DNA from: an uncultured Kineosporia sp.
GTDB taxonomy: Bacteria; Actinomycetota; Actinomycetes; Actinomycetales; Kineosporiaceae
DNA length: 13,895 nt
Direction of reading: 5' to 3'
Assembly (NCBI GenBank): GCA_937859855.1
Contig: CALMAR010000245.1
Coordinates: 1-13,895 of the forward strand
A program made the position numbers and the translations under genes. Shown here piece by piece: positions 1-7,048 of the stretch. Each line of letters starts with the position of its first letter. Within the stretch, counting starts at the first letter, position 1. Below the pieces are notes generated by a model that did not search any database, was not told where the DNA came from, and worked only from the letters and a program-made list of their open reading frames with translations.

Positions 1-1301
1 ACGTCCTCGGTCACGTTCCAGGCGTCCCAGCCGTTCACGTCCCGCAGCGCCGCCCGGCCGGCCAGGCTGGCCGCGACCAGACCGCCGAGCCCGGCGATGG
101 CGCCCGCGACCCAGGCCTTCGCCGGCAGGCCGATCGTGGTGTGCGGGCCCAGGACGGATGGTCCTGTCATCCTGAGCACCAGATACGCCATCAGCGTTCC
201 TACCGGCACCGCGAGCATCAGTAGCAGCAGCGGCTCGAGTAGGGCGTGGAGCACGGTTTCGCGTGGCTTGAGACCTCGCAGCTTGCCCAATGCGATTTCC
301 GCCGACCGGCTCTCCACCGAGCTGAGCAGCATCAGATACAGCACGATCCAGGCCAGAACCAGCAACTGAGCGACGACCAGCAGGATCGGCTCCCCGACAG
401 CATCGCCATTCTGGGTGGCGGTGAACAGCACCGAGGCCACCGTGGTCGTCACCTCCGCCGGGACGCCGTCGCGGGATCCGGCCAGTGCCTCAACGGCACG
501 AGTCGAGGTGTTCACGGCCCGCTCGAGGGCACGCAGGCCGCCGATATGCACCCGGTCAGGGTTGAGGGCCAGATCGGCCCCGATATTCACCACGTCGCCG
601 GGATCGACCGTGGCGCCGGCCCAAGTTGAGGCCGGCACCAGAGCGGCGTCAACGCTCGGCACCGAGGAGGCCGCGAACCGCGCCACCTGGCCGAAATACT
701 CGTGGGTGCCGGCGAACCAGTAGGCATTGCCCGGCTCGACCGGATCATAGATGCCCCGCACCCGCAGGCTGGCGCTGATGACCTTGCCGGCCCGGAAAAC
801 GATGTTCTTGAGAGGGATCTGCGAACCGACCGTCCACTTCATCCGGGTGGCGGTCGCCGTCGTGATGTCGGTCCCGAGCGGGTCGTTCTCCGAGACGCAG
901 GCGCCGGCCCGGATTCGCACCCAGCGGCAGCCGTCCTGCCGGTAGACCAATGGCACCGTGGCGCGGGGACCGCCGCCGGGATCGAGCACGGTCTGGTCCG
1001 AGGTGATCGACAGGACTGGGGAGCGGTATGCCGTGACACCGGCGAATGCCTGTCCCACGGCCAGGGCCAGTGAGGCGGTTCGCGCCCGGCTGCCGCCCAC
1101 TTGGGTGATCTGGACGCCCGTACCGGCGGAGCCCACGGGAGCGCTACGCAGCGTCGACTGCAGGACCGCATCCCTCGCCCCGGTCTGGTAGATGGGGCCG
1201 GATGCCGCGACCGCCACTGCTGCGAGAGCCACCCACAGGACCGTCACGGAGGCGGGCCATCGCCACCACAGACCTCGTAGAGCCAGCCGCAACGGCCGCA
1301 C
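1..1301 (-). CDS. FtsX-like ABC transporter permease, 3' end missing
   Basis: Probable permease of the FtsX/MacB class, which with an ATPase drives lipid or peptide export, or mechanotransmission across the membrane. Reading from a GTG at 1301, 433 codons are open to the window edge. Residues about 17-34 form an N-terminal membrane helix. A long extracytoplasmic region follows (about 36-300), with a Cys pair at 125 and 135. Three further hydrophobic segments lie at about 305-327, 353-376 and 394-414. The segment between helices 2 and 3 (EIALGKLRGLKPRETVLHA, 335-353) is the charged cytoplasmic loop typical of FtsX domains. An in-frame TGA lies two codons upstream of the GTG, and GAGGAG sits about 6 bases before it, so the start is well fixed. 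The N-terminal half is not recognisable beyond its topology. No ATPase gene is visible; it may lie beyond the left edge. The assignment rests on topology and the loop motif. Confidence 0.8.
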   Translation of the reverse strand, partial: MRPLRLALRGLWWRWPASVTVLWVALAAVAVAASGPIYQTGARDAVLQSTLRSAPVGSAGTGVQITQVGGSRARTASLALAVGQAFAGVTAYRSPVLSITSDQTVLDPGGGPRATVPLVYRQDGCRWVRIRAGACVSENDPLGTDITTATATRMKWTVGSQIPLKNIVFRAGKVISASLRVRGIYDPVEPGNAYWFAGTHEYFGQVARFAASSVPSVDAALVPASTWAGATVDPGDVVNIGADLALNPDRVHIGGLRALERAVNTSTRAVEALAGSRDGVPAEVTTTVASVLFTATQNGDAVGEPILLVVAQLLVLAWIVLYLMLLSSVESRSAEIALGKLRGLKPRETVLHALLEPLLLLMLAVPVGTLMAYLVLRMTGPSVLGPHTTIGLPAKAWVAGAIAGLGGLVAASLAGRAALRDVNGWDAWNVTED

Positions 1302-1662
1302 GTTTCACTCCTCATCGAGAAAGTGCGTCTGTATCACCTGCTGGCCGCCTCACTCACTAGCCGCCTCGGGGATCCTCGGCGAGCCGGACCGACCGCCTCC
1401 CAGATCACGTGTAAGGCCGCAGTGCAGCGTCTACGGGACATCGTATGAGCACGCCGGCTTCTCCGAGATCTGTCGCGCCATTCGGGAGCGAGCCTCCTGC
1501 GCGCGGGGTCCGGGCCAGGATGTGATCACCGCTGAAGAGAAGTCCCAGCCGCAGGCGTCCGGGCGGCGCGATCGCCGACGTCAAGGAGGCTGAGCATCTG
1601 GCCCCTGGCGGAGGATGGGGCCAGGCGAGGCGGTGCGGCCGCGGGCGGGTGATACCCCGATG
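1302..1662. other. Intergenic stretch without a recognisable gene
   Basis: This space lies upstream of the FtsX-like gene and downstream of the DUF3500 remnant, and both read leftwards. Short frames exist on both strands, but none gives a recognisable protein or a good ribosome-binding site. It holds the hairpin at 1598-1624 and presumably the FtsX promoter, for which I could not find convincing -35/-10 boxes. Confidence 0.6.
1598..1624 (-). terminator. GC-rich hairpin downstream of the DUF3500 remnant
   Basis: CTGGCCCC (1598-1605) and GGGGCCAG (1617-1624) form a perfect 8-bp stem around an 11-base loop. It starts about 40 bases after the TGA that ends the remnant reading frame. There is no T tract on either side, which is common for actinobacterial terminators. 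It may be a leftover terminator of the once-intact DUF3500 gene. Confidence 0.4.
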
Positions 1663-2011
1663 TCAGGCGCGGGCGTTCGGGCTGGACGCGTGGGGAAGCC
1701 GGTAGTAGTGCGGGGCGAGCAGGTCGCGTCCATATTCGTTGCCGTTGGGTGCCCGCACGATGGTGGACGTGGAAGCGGGCGGGATCGGGGTTGGTGAGGA
1801 AGACGCCGGGGTGGTTGTCGTATGCGACCAGGAGTACAGGTGACTGGATGCGGTAATAGAAGGCGCACTCGTCGTTGTGGCCGCCCGCCAGGCGAACCGT
1901 ATCTGGTCGAAGTGCTCCCGGACCAGCGCCAGGGTGCGCTCCGCCGGTGGCACCGGGAGGCGATCGAGATAGACCCGGGATTAGCTCGACCAAGCCGTCA
2001 CGCTGAGTGCG
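1663..2011 (-). pseudogene. DUF3500 protein remnant, frameshifted
   Basis: A continuous match to the C-terminal part of DUF3500 proteins can be assembled only by changing reading frame three times. Reading leftwards, QRDGLVELI (2007-1979) is followed after one extra base at about 1978 by RVYLDRLP and then EHFDQIRFAW. A missing base at about 1888 moves the reading to GGHNDECAFYYRIQSPVLL and YDNHPGVFLTNPDPARFHVH. A third shift near 1760-1766 returns to IVRAPNGNEYGRDLL and a TGA at 1663-1665. The family hallmarks YYRI.SP, GVFLTN, FHVH and the RTPNG.DYG-like block are all present in order, so the frames belong to one former gene. Only about 115 codons remain of a family that is usually several hundred residues long. 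Upstream sequence shows no N-terminal half. Function of the family is unknown to me. Three sequencing errors in one short stretch are less likely than decay. Confidence 0.72.
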
Positions 2012-2029
2012 TACTGAGGCCGTCGGTCA

Positions 2030-2535
2030 TCGACAAGCAAGGCCAGAACACCGTAATCGAAATTGGAAATGCCCACGCTTTTCTGCAACTGACGATCGAG
2101 AACCGTGGGAAGCGTGACAGTAATTGCCAGCAGATCTGCCATACCAGATCTGACATACCTCCTGCTGATCGTCCCCGAGCCAGGAAAAGGGCGTAGTCAG
2201 ACTGGCCAGCATACGTTCCGTGATCCTCATTGTTCCGATCAGCATGCGCTAGCCCAGACCGACGGCAGGCGTTGATCGACTTCTGCGATCGTGACCTCGA
2301 CGTCCAGGCCATCACCGGCGCGCAAGCCGCGAACCATACCGCCACCGGTGTGATCCCCGGCCGAATTCAAGCGGTTGACTCGGAGCTGGCGGCGTACGAC
2401 GCACGCTGGAGCGCTGCCGGAACACCTTCAACCACGGCGTCCCGGCCGCCGACTCCTCGTCGATCGCATCACGCCCATTCGGTGCGGATGAGGAACCTCG
2501 AGCTCCGGAAGGTCGCGGCGCGCGCAGATCCTGCT
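2030..2535. other. Gene-poor stretch with a lower-GC patch
   Basis: No supported gene. Bases 2041-2160 are about 50% G+C by hand count, clearly below the surrounding DNA. On the plus strand, about 2270-2395 reads as a protein-like segment (ALIDFCDRDLDVQAITG, then QAVDSELAAYDAR). After a shift near 2405 another frame continues with RNTFNHGVPAADSSSIASRP. This could be a second decayed gene, but I do not recognise its family and there is no convincing start. Two AGATCT palindromes at about 2130-2150 are the only small repeats seen. Confidence 0.45.
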
Positions 2536-2568
2536 GCCGGACCCGCGGCCGCACATTGCGGGTCCGGC
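2536..2568 (-). terminator. Strong hairpin downstream of the GH6 gene
   Basis: GCCGGACCCGC (2536-2546) pairs perfectly with GCGGGTCCGGC (2558-2568), giving an 11-bp stem with an 11-base loop. It lies about 70 bases beyond the GH6 stop codon in the direction of transcription. No U-rich tail follows, as is often so in high-GC actinobacteria. It would also stop plus-strand transcription entering from the left. Confidence 0.6.
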
Positions 2569-2636
2569 TCATGAGCGACCATCTGGATGCTCTTGTGGCC
2601 AGCGTTCCCGTCACCTCACTGCTGGCCGCCCCAGCC

Positions 2637-3986
2637 TCAGAGCTTAGGGTTCGCCAGCTGTGCCAACTGGAGCGCCTGCTGCGGGAACCACGAGCCGGCC
2701 TCGGGGTCGGTGATGCCTCCCCACTCAGGGTCGGTCGTGCTGCCGGTGATGCCGCGGTTGCACTGCCCGTCGGACTCGCCCGGAGTCTTGATCCACAAGT
2801 ACGCGTCGAGCAGGGGGAAGGCTGCGCTCGGCTGCGCCTGCGGGCGGGCGCCCAGCCCGCGGCCGGGTGGGTTGCACCAGGTCTGCGGGTCCGGGTAGTT
2901 CGTCCCGGCGGCCGGTGCCCATGGGCCCAGGCCGTTGCGGCTGGTGTCGCCCACGAAATGCGTGGCCGGTGTCTGGCCGGCGGCCTTCAGCTCGGCGGCG
3001 TAGCGGGCGTTGATGTTGGCCGTGTACGCCGTCGGGTCGGTGGCGGTGTCGCTCCACTGCCGGCTCGGGTCGAGCGCGACGCCGCTGGCGAAGCCGTCCA
3101 GCGGACCGCCGTTGTAGTACTGGTCACCGCAGTCCGTCGGCGTGGTCGTGGCGGCGTCCGGGTGCACGGCGATGCACTCGGAGATCCACGTGCCGTACTG
3201 GCTGAGGTTCGACGTCCACTGGTAGTTCGAGACATTGAGCGAGAAGCCGCGGAACTCGCTCACGCCGGCCTGCTCCAGGCGGCTGGTCGCGTCGGCGACG
3301 TTGTGCCACGCGCTGTTGCCGGCGTCGAGGTAGACCAGCGCGTTCCGGTCGGCCTTGAGCACCGCCTCGCCGATGTACTTGATGTCGGCGATGCGCCCGA
3401 CCGTCAGCGCGGCGACGTCCTGGCTGGGGTAGGCGGCCGGGCAGTCGCTGGGCAGGTTCGCCAGGCCGTCGGGCTCGACGATGACGATCACCTTCTGACG
3501 CTTGGTCAGGCCGGCGGCGAACCCGTCGGCCCAGGCGCGGTAGGCCGCGTCGCTGCCGGCGCCCCCGGAGGAGTACTGCGAGCAGTCGCGGCCGGGCACG
3601 TTGTAGGCCACCAGGGTCGGGACGGTCCTCTTGCGGGCGGCCTTCTGCGCCGTCCGCTTGACGTCGTGCCGCACCTGCTTGGGGGTGCCACCGGTGACCC
3701 ACACCGCGTGGGTGGTTTTCACGTCCGCCGTGATGTGGGCGGCGGCGGCGTTGTCACCGGGGGCGCGCAGGTCGGCGATCTGCTGCGGGGAGCCGGCGGG
3801 GGCCTCGGGTACGTAGAACCTGGTGCCCGCCGGCAGCGGGCCGGTGCCCCTCGAGGCCCTGCCGGCCGGGGCCGCGGCGGCCGAGGCTGTGCCGGCCGAG
3901 GCTGGGAGGGCGTACAGGATGGTCGCTGCTGCTGTAACCGCTACCAGCGCCGCACTGCGGCGCAATATGGCCTTCGACAACGTCAC
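2637..3986 (-). CDS. Secreted glycoside hydrolase family 6 cellulase
   Basis: Hydrolyses beta-1,4-glucan with inversion, outside the cell. Of 449 residues, about 1-31 form a Sec signal peptide (RR, hydrophobic core, then PASAG). A short Ala/Gly-rich linker precedes the catalytic domain, about 53-447. All GH6 landmarks are present: VPGRDCSQYSSGG with Asp134, EPDGLAN with Asp173 as the expected catalytic acid, VYLDAGNSAW with Asp221, GFSLNVSNY, GDTSRNG with Asp347, WCNPPGRGLG, and DAYLWIKTPGESDG. Cys135/182 and Cys371/409 are likely disulphides as in the family. There is no cellulose-binding module, so the enzyme is a bare catalytic domain. The sequence around Asp134 is closer to endoglucanases than cellobiohydrolases, but mode of action cannot be settled from sequence. 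GTG at 3986 has AAGGA 7 bases upstream. TTG at 3980, with AGGAG 5 bases upstream, is an equally good start. The gene stands alone and diverges from the ABC cluster. Confidence 0.95.
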   Translation of the reverse strand: MTLSKAILRRSAALVAVTAAATILYALPASAGTASAAAAPAGRASRGTGPLPAGTRFYVPEAPAGSPQQIADLRAPGDNAAAAHITADVKTTHAVWVTGGTPKQVRHDVKRTAQKAARKRTVPTLVAYNVPGRDCSQYSSGGAGSDAAYRAWADGFAAGLTKRQKVIVIVEPDGLANLPSDCPAAYPSQDVAALTVGRIADIKYIGEAVLKADRNALVYLDAGNSAWHNVADATSRLEQAGVSEFRGFSLNVSNYQWTSNLSQYGTWISECIAVHPDAATTTPTDCGDQYYNGGPLDGFASGVALDPSRQWSDTATDPTAYTANINARYAAELKAAGQTPATHFVGDTSRNGLGPWAPAAGTNYPDPQTWCNPPGRGLGARPQAQPSAAFPLLDAYLWIKTPGESDGQCNRGITGSTTDPEWGGITDPEAGSWFPQQALQLAQLANPKL

Positions 3987-4045
3987 TCCTACATCCTTGT
4001 AGTGAATTGAACGAGCCAGTCCGTCCCCCTCGCCCGCAGGTTTAG

Positions 4046-4057
4046 GGAAGCGCTTCC
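4046..4057. promoter_or_regulatory. LacI-type operator upstream of the GH6 gene
   Basis: GGAAGCGCTTCC is a perfect 12-bp palindrome centred on CGCG-like GCGC, about 60 bases upstream of the GH6 start. On the GH6 coding strand the site reads TGGAAGCGCTTCCC. This resembles operators of LacI-family regulators, such as the CebR/CelR cellulose-gene operator TGGGAGCGCTCCCA known from other actinobacteria. A TTGTCC (coding strand) lies just upstream, so the site would sit within or beside the promoter, consistent with repression relieved by a cello-oligosaccharide. The regulator itself is not in the window. Confidence 0.75.
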
Positions 4058-4066
4058 ACCGCCTCG

Positions 4067-4102
4067 GACAACCTCACTCGCCCAGGCGAGGGTTGTCAAC
4101 CC
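4067..4102. repeat. Compound inverted repeat in the divergent intergenic region
   Basis: GACAACC (4067-4073), tca, CTCGCC (4077-4082), ca, GGCGAG (4085-4090), GGTTGTC (4091-4097) form nested inverted arms with a 3-base bulge on one side. Overlapping them, GGGTTGTCAACCC (4090-4102) is a second, 13-base palindrome with a one-base centre. The block adjoins the LacI-type operator. It may be a second protein-binding site in the GH6 promoter region or a transcript hairpin. Confidence 0.5.
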
Positions 4103-4374
4103 GATCGGCCCGACCGAGCCACGCAGAGCCACGGGCGCAGCCGGGCCGGGTCGGATCTTCCTGAGATGGCGTCGATTCGCGGTGCATGCGCTGGTGGGAC
4201 GCCGGGCAACCTCGGGGGTCGTCCCTTCGGACGGTCTGCTGCAGCTGGCCGGGCGAGGGCCGGCCGCCAGCGATGACGCTCCGGGCCCGAGCTCCGGGTC
4301 GGACGGCCCCACCGGTGCCGATCCATGGTCAGAAGCCCGTGGCAAGCGATCTCTCGTGGTGACTCCAGGACCTC
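4103..4374. other. Remainder of the divergent intergenic region
   Basis: The whole gap between the divergent GH6 and SDR genes is 445 bases (3987-4431). Apart from the operator, the inverted repeats and the SDR promoter, I see nothing supported here. The open frames on both strands lack good starts and recognisable content. Confidence 0.55.
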
Positions 4375-4402
4375 TTGTATCCCGCAAGCAGATAGCTATT
4401 CT
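4375..4402 (+). promoter_or_regulatory. Putative promoter of the SDR-ABC transporter cluster
   Basis: TTGTAT (4375-4380) and TATTCT (4397-4402) are separated by 16 bases and resemble housekeeping sigma -35 and -10 boxes. They lie 30 bases upstream of the first ATG in a locally AT-richer stretch. This is the only promoter-like pair seen before the cluster. Confidence 0.5.
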
Positions 4403-4412
4403 GTACAACAGA
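4400..4412. promoter_or_regulatory. Palindromic operator overlapping the cluster promoter
   Basis: TCTGTACAACAGA has perfect 5-base arms (TCTGT and ACAGA) around ACA. It overlaps the end of the putative -10 box and the likely transcription start, where a bound repressor would block initiation. The form resembles sites of GntR- or IclR-family regulators, but I cannot assign the family. It is unlike the GH6 operator. No regulator gene lies nearby. Confidence 0.55.
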
Positions 4413-4431
4413 CGAGCGAAGGAGCGGTCGC

Positions 4432-5193
4432 ATGTCGGATGTCGTCAGGGTCGCCGTCGTGACCGGCGCCGCACAGGGCCTGGGCCAGGCGTTCGCGCAG
4501 CGGCTCGCCCGAGACGGCCGGCACGTCGTACTGGCCGACCTCAACGACACGACCGAGACCGAGGCGCTCGTGCAGGCCCACGGGGTCGAGGCGCTGAAGC
4601 TTCGATGCGACGTGACCGACAAGGGACAGGTCGACGCTCTCGGATCGGCTGTTCGGGAAAGGTTCGGCCGCTGCGACATCCTGGTGAACAACGCCGGCAT
4701 CTACCCGCTCCAGCCCTTCGAGGACATCTCCTTCGAGGACTGGCGACGCGTGCACGCGGTCAACGTCGACGCCATGTTCCTCCTGGCTCAAGCCCTCGCG
4801 CCCCTGATGCGGCAGAACGGGTGGGGACGCATCGTGAATGTCGCCTCGAACACCTTGGGGCTGGTGGTCTCCGGTTTCGTGCACTACGTGAGCAGCAAGG
4901 GCGCGGTCGTCGGGTTCACCCGCGCCCTGGCCACCGAGCTCGCCATGGACGGGATCACCGTGAATGCACTGGCCCCGAACCTGACTCGTACACCGGGGGC
5001 GCTCAGCCGAGGGGCCGGATCCATGGGCGGCAGCAGCGACGAGGAGTTCGAGATGATCGCGCAGATGCAGGCCATCAAGCGCACGTCGGAACCATCGGAT
5101 CTCGTCGGCCCGATGTCGTTCCTGACCTCCGACGACTGCGCCTTCGTCACCGGCCAGACGATTTACGCCGACGGCGGCCTCGTCCGCGGCTGA
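4432..5193 (+). CDS. Classical SDR family dehydrogenase, first gene of the cluster
   Basis: NAD(P)-dependent short-chain dehydrogenase/reductase of 253 residues, the usual length for the classical subgroup; cytoplasmic. TGAAQGLG (11-18) is the dinucleotide-binding glycine motif. Asp36 at the end of the second strand favours NAD(H). NNAG is at 86-89. The catalytic set is complete: Asn111, Ser139, Tyr152 and Lys156 (YVSSK). The C-terminal FVTGQTIYADGG block (238-249) is typical of sugar- and polyol-type SDRs. AAGGAG (4419-4424) lies 7 bases before the ATG. The next gene follows after 29 bases. Its place at the head of an importer operon suggests it oxidises the imported substrate or a derivative. 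The exact substrate is not readable; annotation as a 3-oxoacyl-ACP reductase, common for such proteins, would be over-specific. Confidence 0.93.
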   Translation: MSDVVRVAVVTGAAQGLGQAFAQRLARDGRHVVLADLNDTTETEALVQAHGVEALKLRCDVTDKGQVDALGSAVRERFGRCDILVNNAGIYPLQPFEDISFEDWRRVHAVNVDAMFLLAQALAPLMRQNGWGRIVNVASNTLGLVVSGFVHYVSSKGAVVGFTRALATELAMDGITVNALAPNLTRTPGALSRGAGSMGGSSDEEFEMIAQMQAIKRTSEPSDLVGPMSFLTSDDCAFVTGQTIYADGGLVRG

Positions 5194-5222
5194 GTGTGCC
5201 GTCCGTCTCGAAAGGGCAATCG

Positions 5223-5513
5223 ATGAGCCGAATCGCCAAGTACGTTCAGATGACCGTCAAGCCTGAGTTCGAGGCCGAGCTGTTGGAGCGGCTCGGTCGT
5301 GTCTCCGCTGCTGCCGCTGCCGAGCCCGGCACCGATATCTGGATCCTGCACTCGGTCGCTGACCGGCCCCGCACCTACGCCATGTACGAGATCTATCGCG
5401 ACGCGGAGGCGAACGAGGCCCACGAGCAGCTTCCCGAACTGGTCGATCTGCTTCCACGGCTGCCCGGGATGCTGGAAGGTGACTACACGCTCACCCTGCT
5501 CCACGAGTTGTAA
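5223..5513 (+). CDS. Small ABM-domain protein (antibiotic biosynthesis monooxygenase fold)
   Basis: A 96-residue protein whose whole length fits the dimeric ferredoxin-like ABM fold. A first strand (RIAKYVQMTVKP, 3-14) is followed by a helix (FEAELLERLGRVSAAAAAEP). The core segment is WILHSVADRPRTYAMYEIY (40-58), and a helix carries EAHEQLPELVDLLP. The ...MYEIYRD...EAHE pattern is the hallmark of the family. Members include quinol monooxygenases and heme-degrading enzymes, but many are uncharacterised companions of catabolic genes. No cofactor-binding residues specific to a subfamily can be named. The stop codon TAA shares its last base with the ATG of the ATPase gene, so the two are translationally coupled. 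A role in processing or shielding a reactive oxidised intermediate is possible but is inference. Confidence 0.85.
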   Translation: MSRIAKYVQMTVKPEFEAELLERLGRVSAAAAAEPGTDIWILHSVADRPRTYAMYEIYRDAEANEAHEQLPELVDLLPRLPGMLEGDYTLTLLHEL

Positions 5514-7048
5514 TGACCGACGTCACCACCCAGACGACCACCGAGGGCACGCCCCTGGTGCAGTTGCGCGGAGTCTCGAAGTCCTACGGAGGCATCCGCG
5601 CGCTGGCCGGGGTGGATCTGGCCATCGACCACCCAGGCCAGATCGTGGGCCTCATCGGCGAGAACGGGTCCGGGAAGTCGACGGCCCTGGGCGTCCTGTC
5701 CGGGCAGGTGCGCCCGGATTCTGGACACGTCTACGTGCTGGGCGATCAGCAGGCCTTCGGCAGCGCGGTCGACGCGCTCTCCGCCGGGATCGCCATGGTC
5801 TCCCAGGAGACGGCGCTCGCCGATGGGCTGAGCATCGGTGAGAACATCATGATGGGTCATCTGGTCCGCCGCAGGTGGAACAGCGGCATCGACTGGCCCG
5901 CAACACACCGCCGCGCGGCCGAGACTCTGCACCGCCTCGGCGTCGACCTGGACACCCACCAACCCGTGGGCGCACTGCGTGCCGACCAGAAACAACTGGT
6001 GGAGATCGCCCGAGCACTGTCCTGGGACGCGCGTGTCCTGATCCTTGATGAGCCGACCAGTTCCCTGACCGACGATCAGGTCGAGGGTCTCTTCGACGCG
6101 GTGCGCGCCGTCGTCGCCGACGGTGTCGCCGTCGTCTTCGTGTCCCACCGCATGCCTGAGCTGTTCGCGCTCACCGAGACGATCGTCGTCCTGCGCGACG
6201 GCCGCGTCACGCTCACCGCGGCAACCGCCGACACGGATGCCGACGAGATCGTGAACGCCATGGTGGGTCGTGCAACCCAACTCCTGCAGCGCGCACCCAG
6301 GTCGTCGCGCGATCCCTGCACGGCGCCGGTGCTGGAGGTCTCGCACCTGAACGTGCCCGGGGCGCTGCACGATGTGGACGTCGCGGTCTGTCCCGGTGAG
6401 ATCGTCGGTCTGGCGGGTCTGGCCGGCGCCGGTCGCGGCGAGCTTCTGGCGAGCATCTTCGGCCTGGGTGCCGGCTCGTCGGGTTCGGTGCGGGTGAACG
6501 GGCGGCCCTACGACGCTCGCTCGCGGCACGCCAGCATCGAGCGTGGGATCGGATACGTACCCCCGGAACGTCGCATCCAGGGGGTGGTGCTGACCATGAC
6601 GGTGGGTGCCAACCTCGTCATGGTCACGAGCCGGGACCGTCACCGGCTCGGACGCCCCGATCGCAGCTTCGAGTCCCGAGCCGCCGCCGACGCGGCGGAC
6701 AGGATGCGGCTCAAGGCGAGTTCCGTGGACGCACCGGTCGGTTCTCTCAGTGGCGGCAACCAGCAGAAGGTCGCGCTCGCCAAATGGATGGGGCTGCCGC
6801 CTGTCGTCCTTCTCCTCGACGAGCCGACGCGAGGCGTCGACGTGGCTGCCAAGGCCGAGATTCATGCGTTGCTGCGGAGCAGTGCCGATGAGGGACTGGC
6901 TCTCCTGGTCAGCTCCTCCGAGCCGGAGGAACTTCTCGGCCTGTGCGATCGCGTCCTTGTCCTCTATCGCGGCCGAGTCGTCGCCGATCTCATCGCCGAA
7001 CAGACCACCGAAGACGAACTCGCCCGATTCGCTGGAGGTCATGGATGA
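5513..7048 (+). CDS. Sugar-type ABC importer ATPase with two nucleotide-binding domains (RbsA/XylG/MglA class)
   Basis: Powers import of a monosaccharide-like solute with the following permease and the lipoprotein at the end of the cluster. It has 511 residues in two ATPase halves, the normal length for carbohydrate uptake transporter-2 ATPases. The N half has Walker A GENGSGKS (49-56), Q-loop region VSQET (96-100), Walker B VLILDE (175-180) and an H-loop at His212. Its signature is degenerate (ALRADQKQ, 154-161). The C half has a degenerate Walker A, AGLAGAGRGE (301-310), lacking the GKS/T. It carries an intact LSGGNQQ signature (412-418) and Walker B LLLDEPTRGVD (433-443). This split of intact and degenerate motifs is usual for the class and means one main hydrolysis site. 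The gene overlaps its upstream neighbour by 1 base and the permease by 4 (ATGA), so co-translation is likely. Substrate cannot be deduced from the ATPase. Confidence 0.95.
   Translation: MTDVTTQTTTEGTPLVQLRGVSKSYGGIRALAGVDLAIDHPGQIVGLIGENGSGKSTALGVLSGQVRPDSGHVYVLGDQQAFGSAVDALSAGIAMVSQETALADGLSIGENIMMGHLVRRRWNSGIDWPATHRRAAETLHRLGVDLDTHQPVGALRADQKQLVEIARALSWDARVLILDEPTSSLTDDQVEGLFDAVRAVVADGVAVVFVSHRMPELFALTETIVVLRDGRVTLTAATADTDADEIVNAMVGRATQLLQRAPRSSRDPCTAPVLEVSHLNVPGALHDVDVAVCPGEIVGLAGLAGAGRGELLASIFGLGAGSSGSVRVNGRPYDARSRHASIERGIGYVPPERRIQGVVLTMTVGANLVMVTSRDRHRLGRPDRSFESRAAADAADRMRLKASSVDAPVGSLSGGNQQKVALAKWMGLPPVVLLLDEPTRGVDVAAKAEIHALLRSSADEGLALLVSSSEPEELLGLCDRVLVLYRGRVVADLIAEQTTEDELARFAGGHG

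Noticed and set aside
2125..2155. Two AGATCT palindromes close together
   Set aside because: Six-base palindromes at this density can occur by chance and no further structure links them.
2556..4010. 484-codon open frame on the plus strand opposite the GH6 gene
   Set aside because: Low-complexity Val/Gly/Arg-rich translation with no family resemblance; it mirrors the GH6 gene, whose motifs are complete.
3989..4408. 139-codon minus-strand frame in the divergent intergenic region
   Set aside because: No ribosome-binding site or recognisable content, and it would cover the operators and promoter.
4182..5513. 443-codon plus-strand frame overlapping the first SDR gene
   Set aside because: Its middle is an Arg-rich out-of-frame reading of the SDR; only its last 96 codons, from the ATG at 5223, form a real protein (ABM domain).
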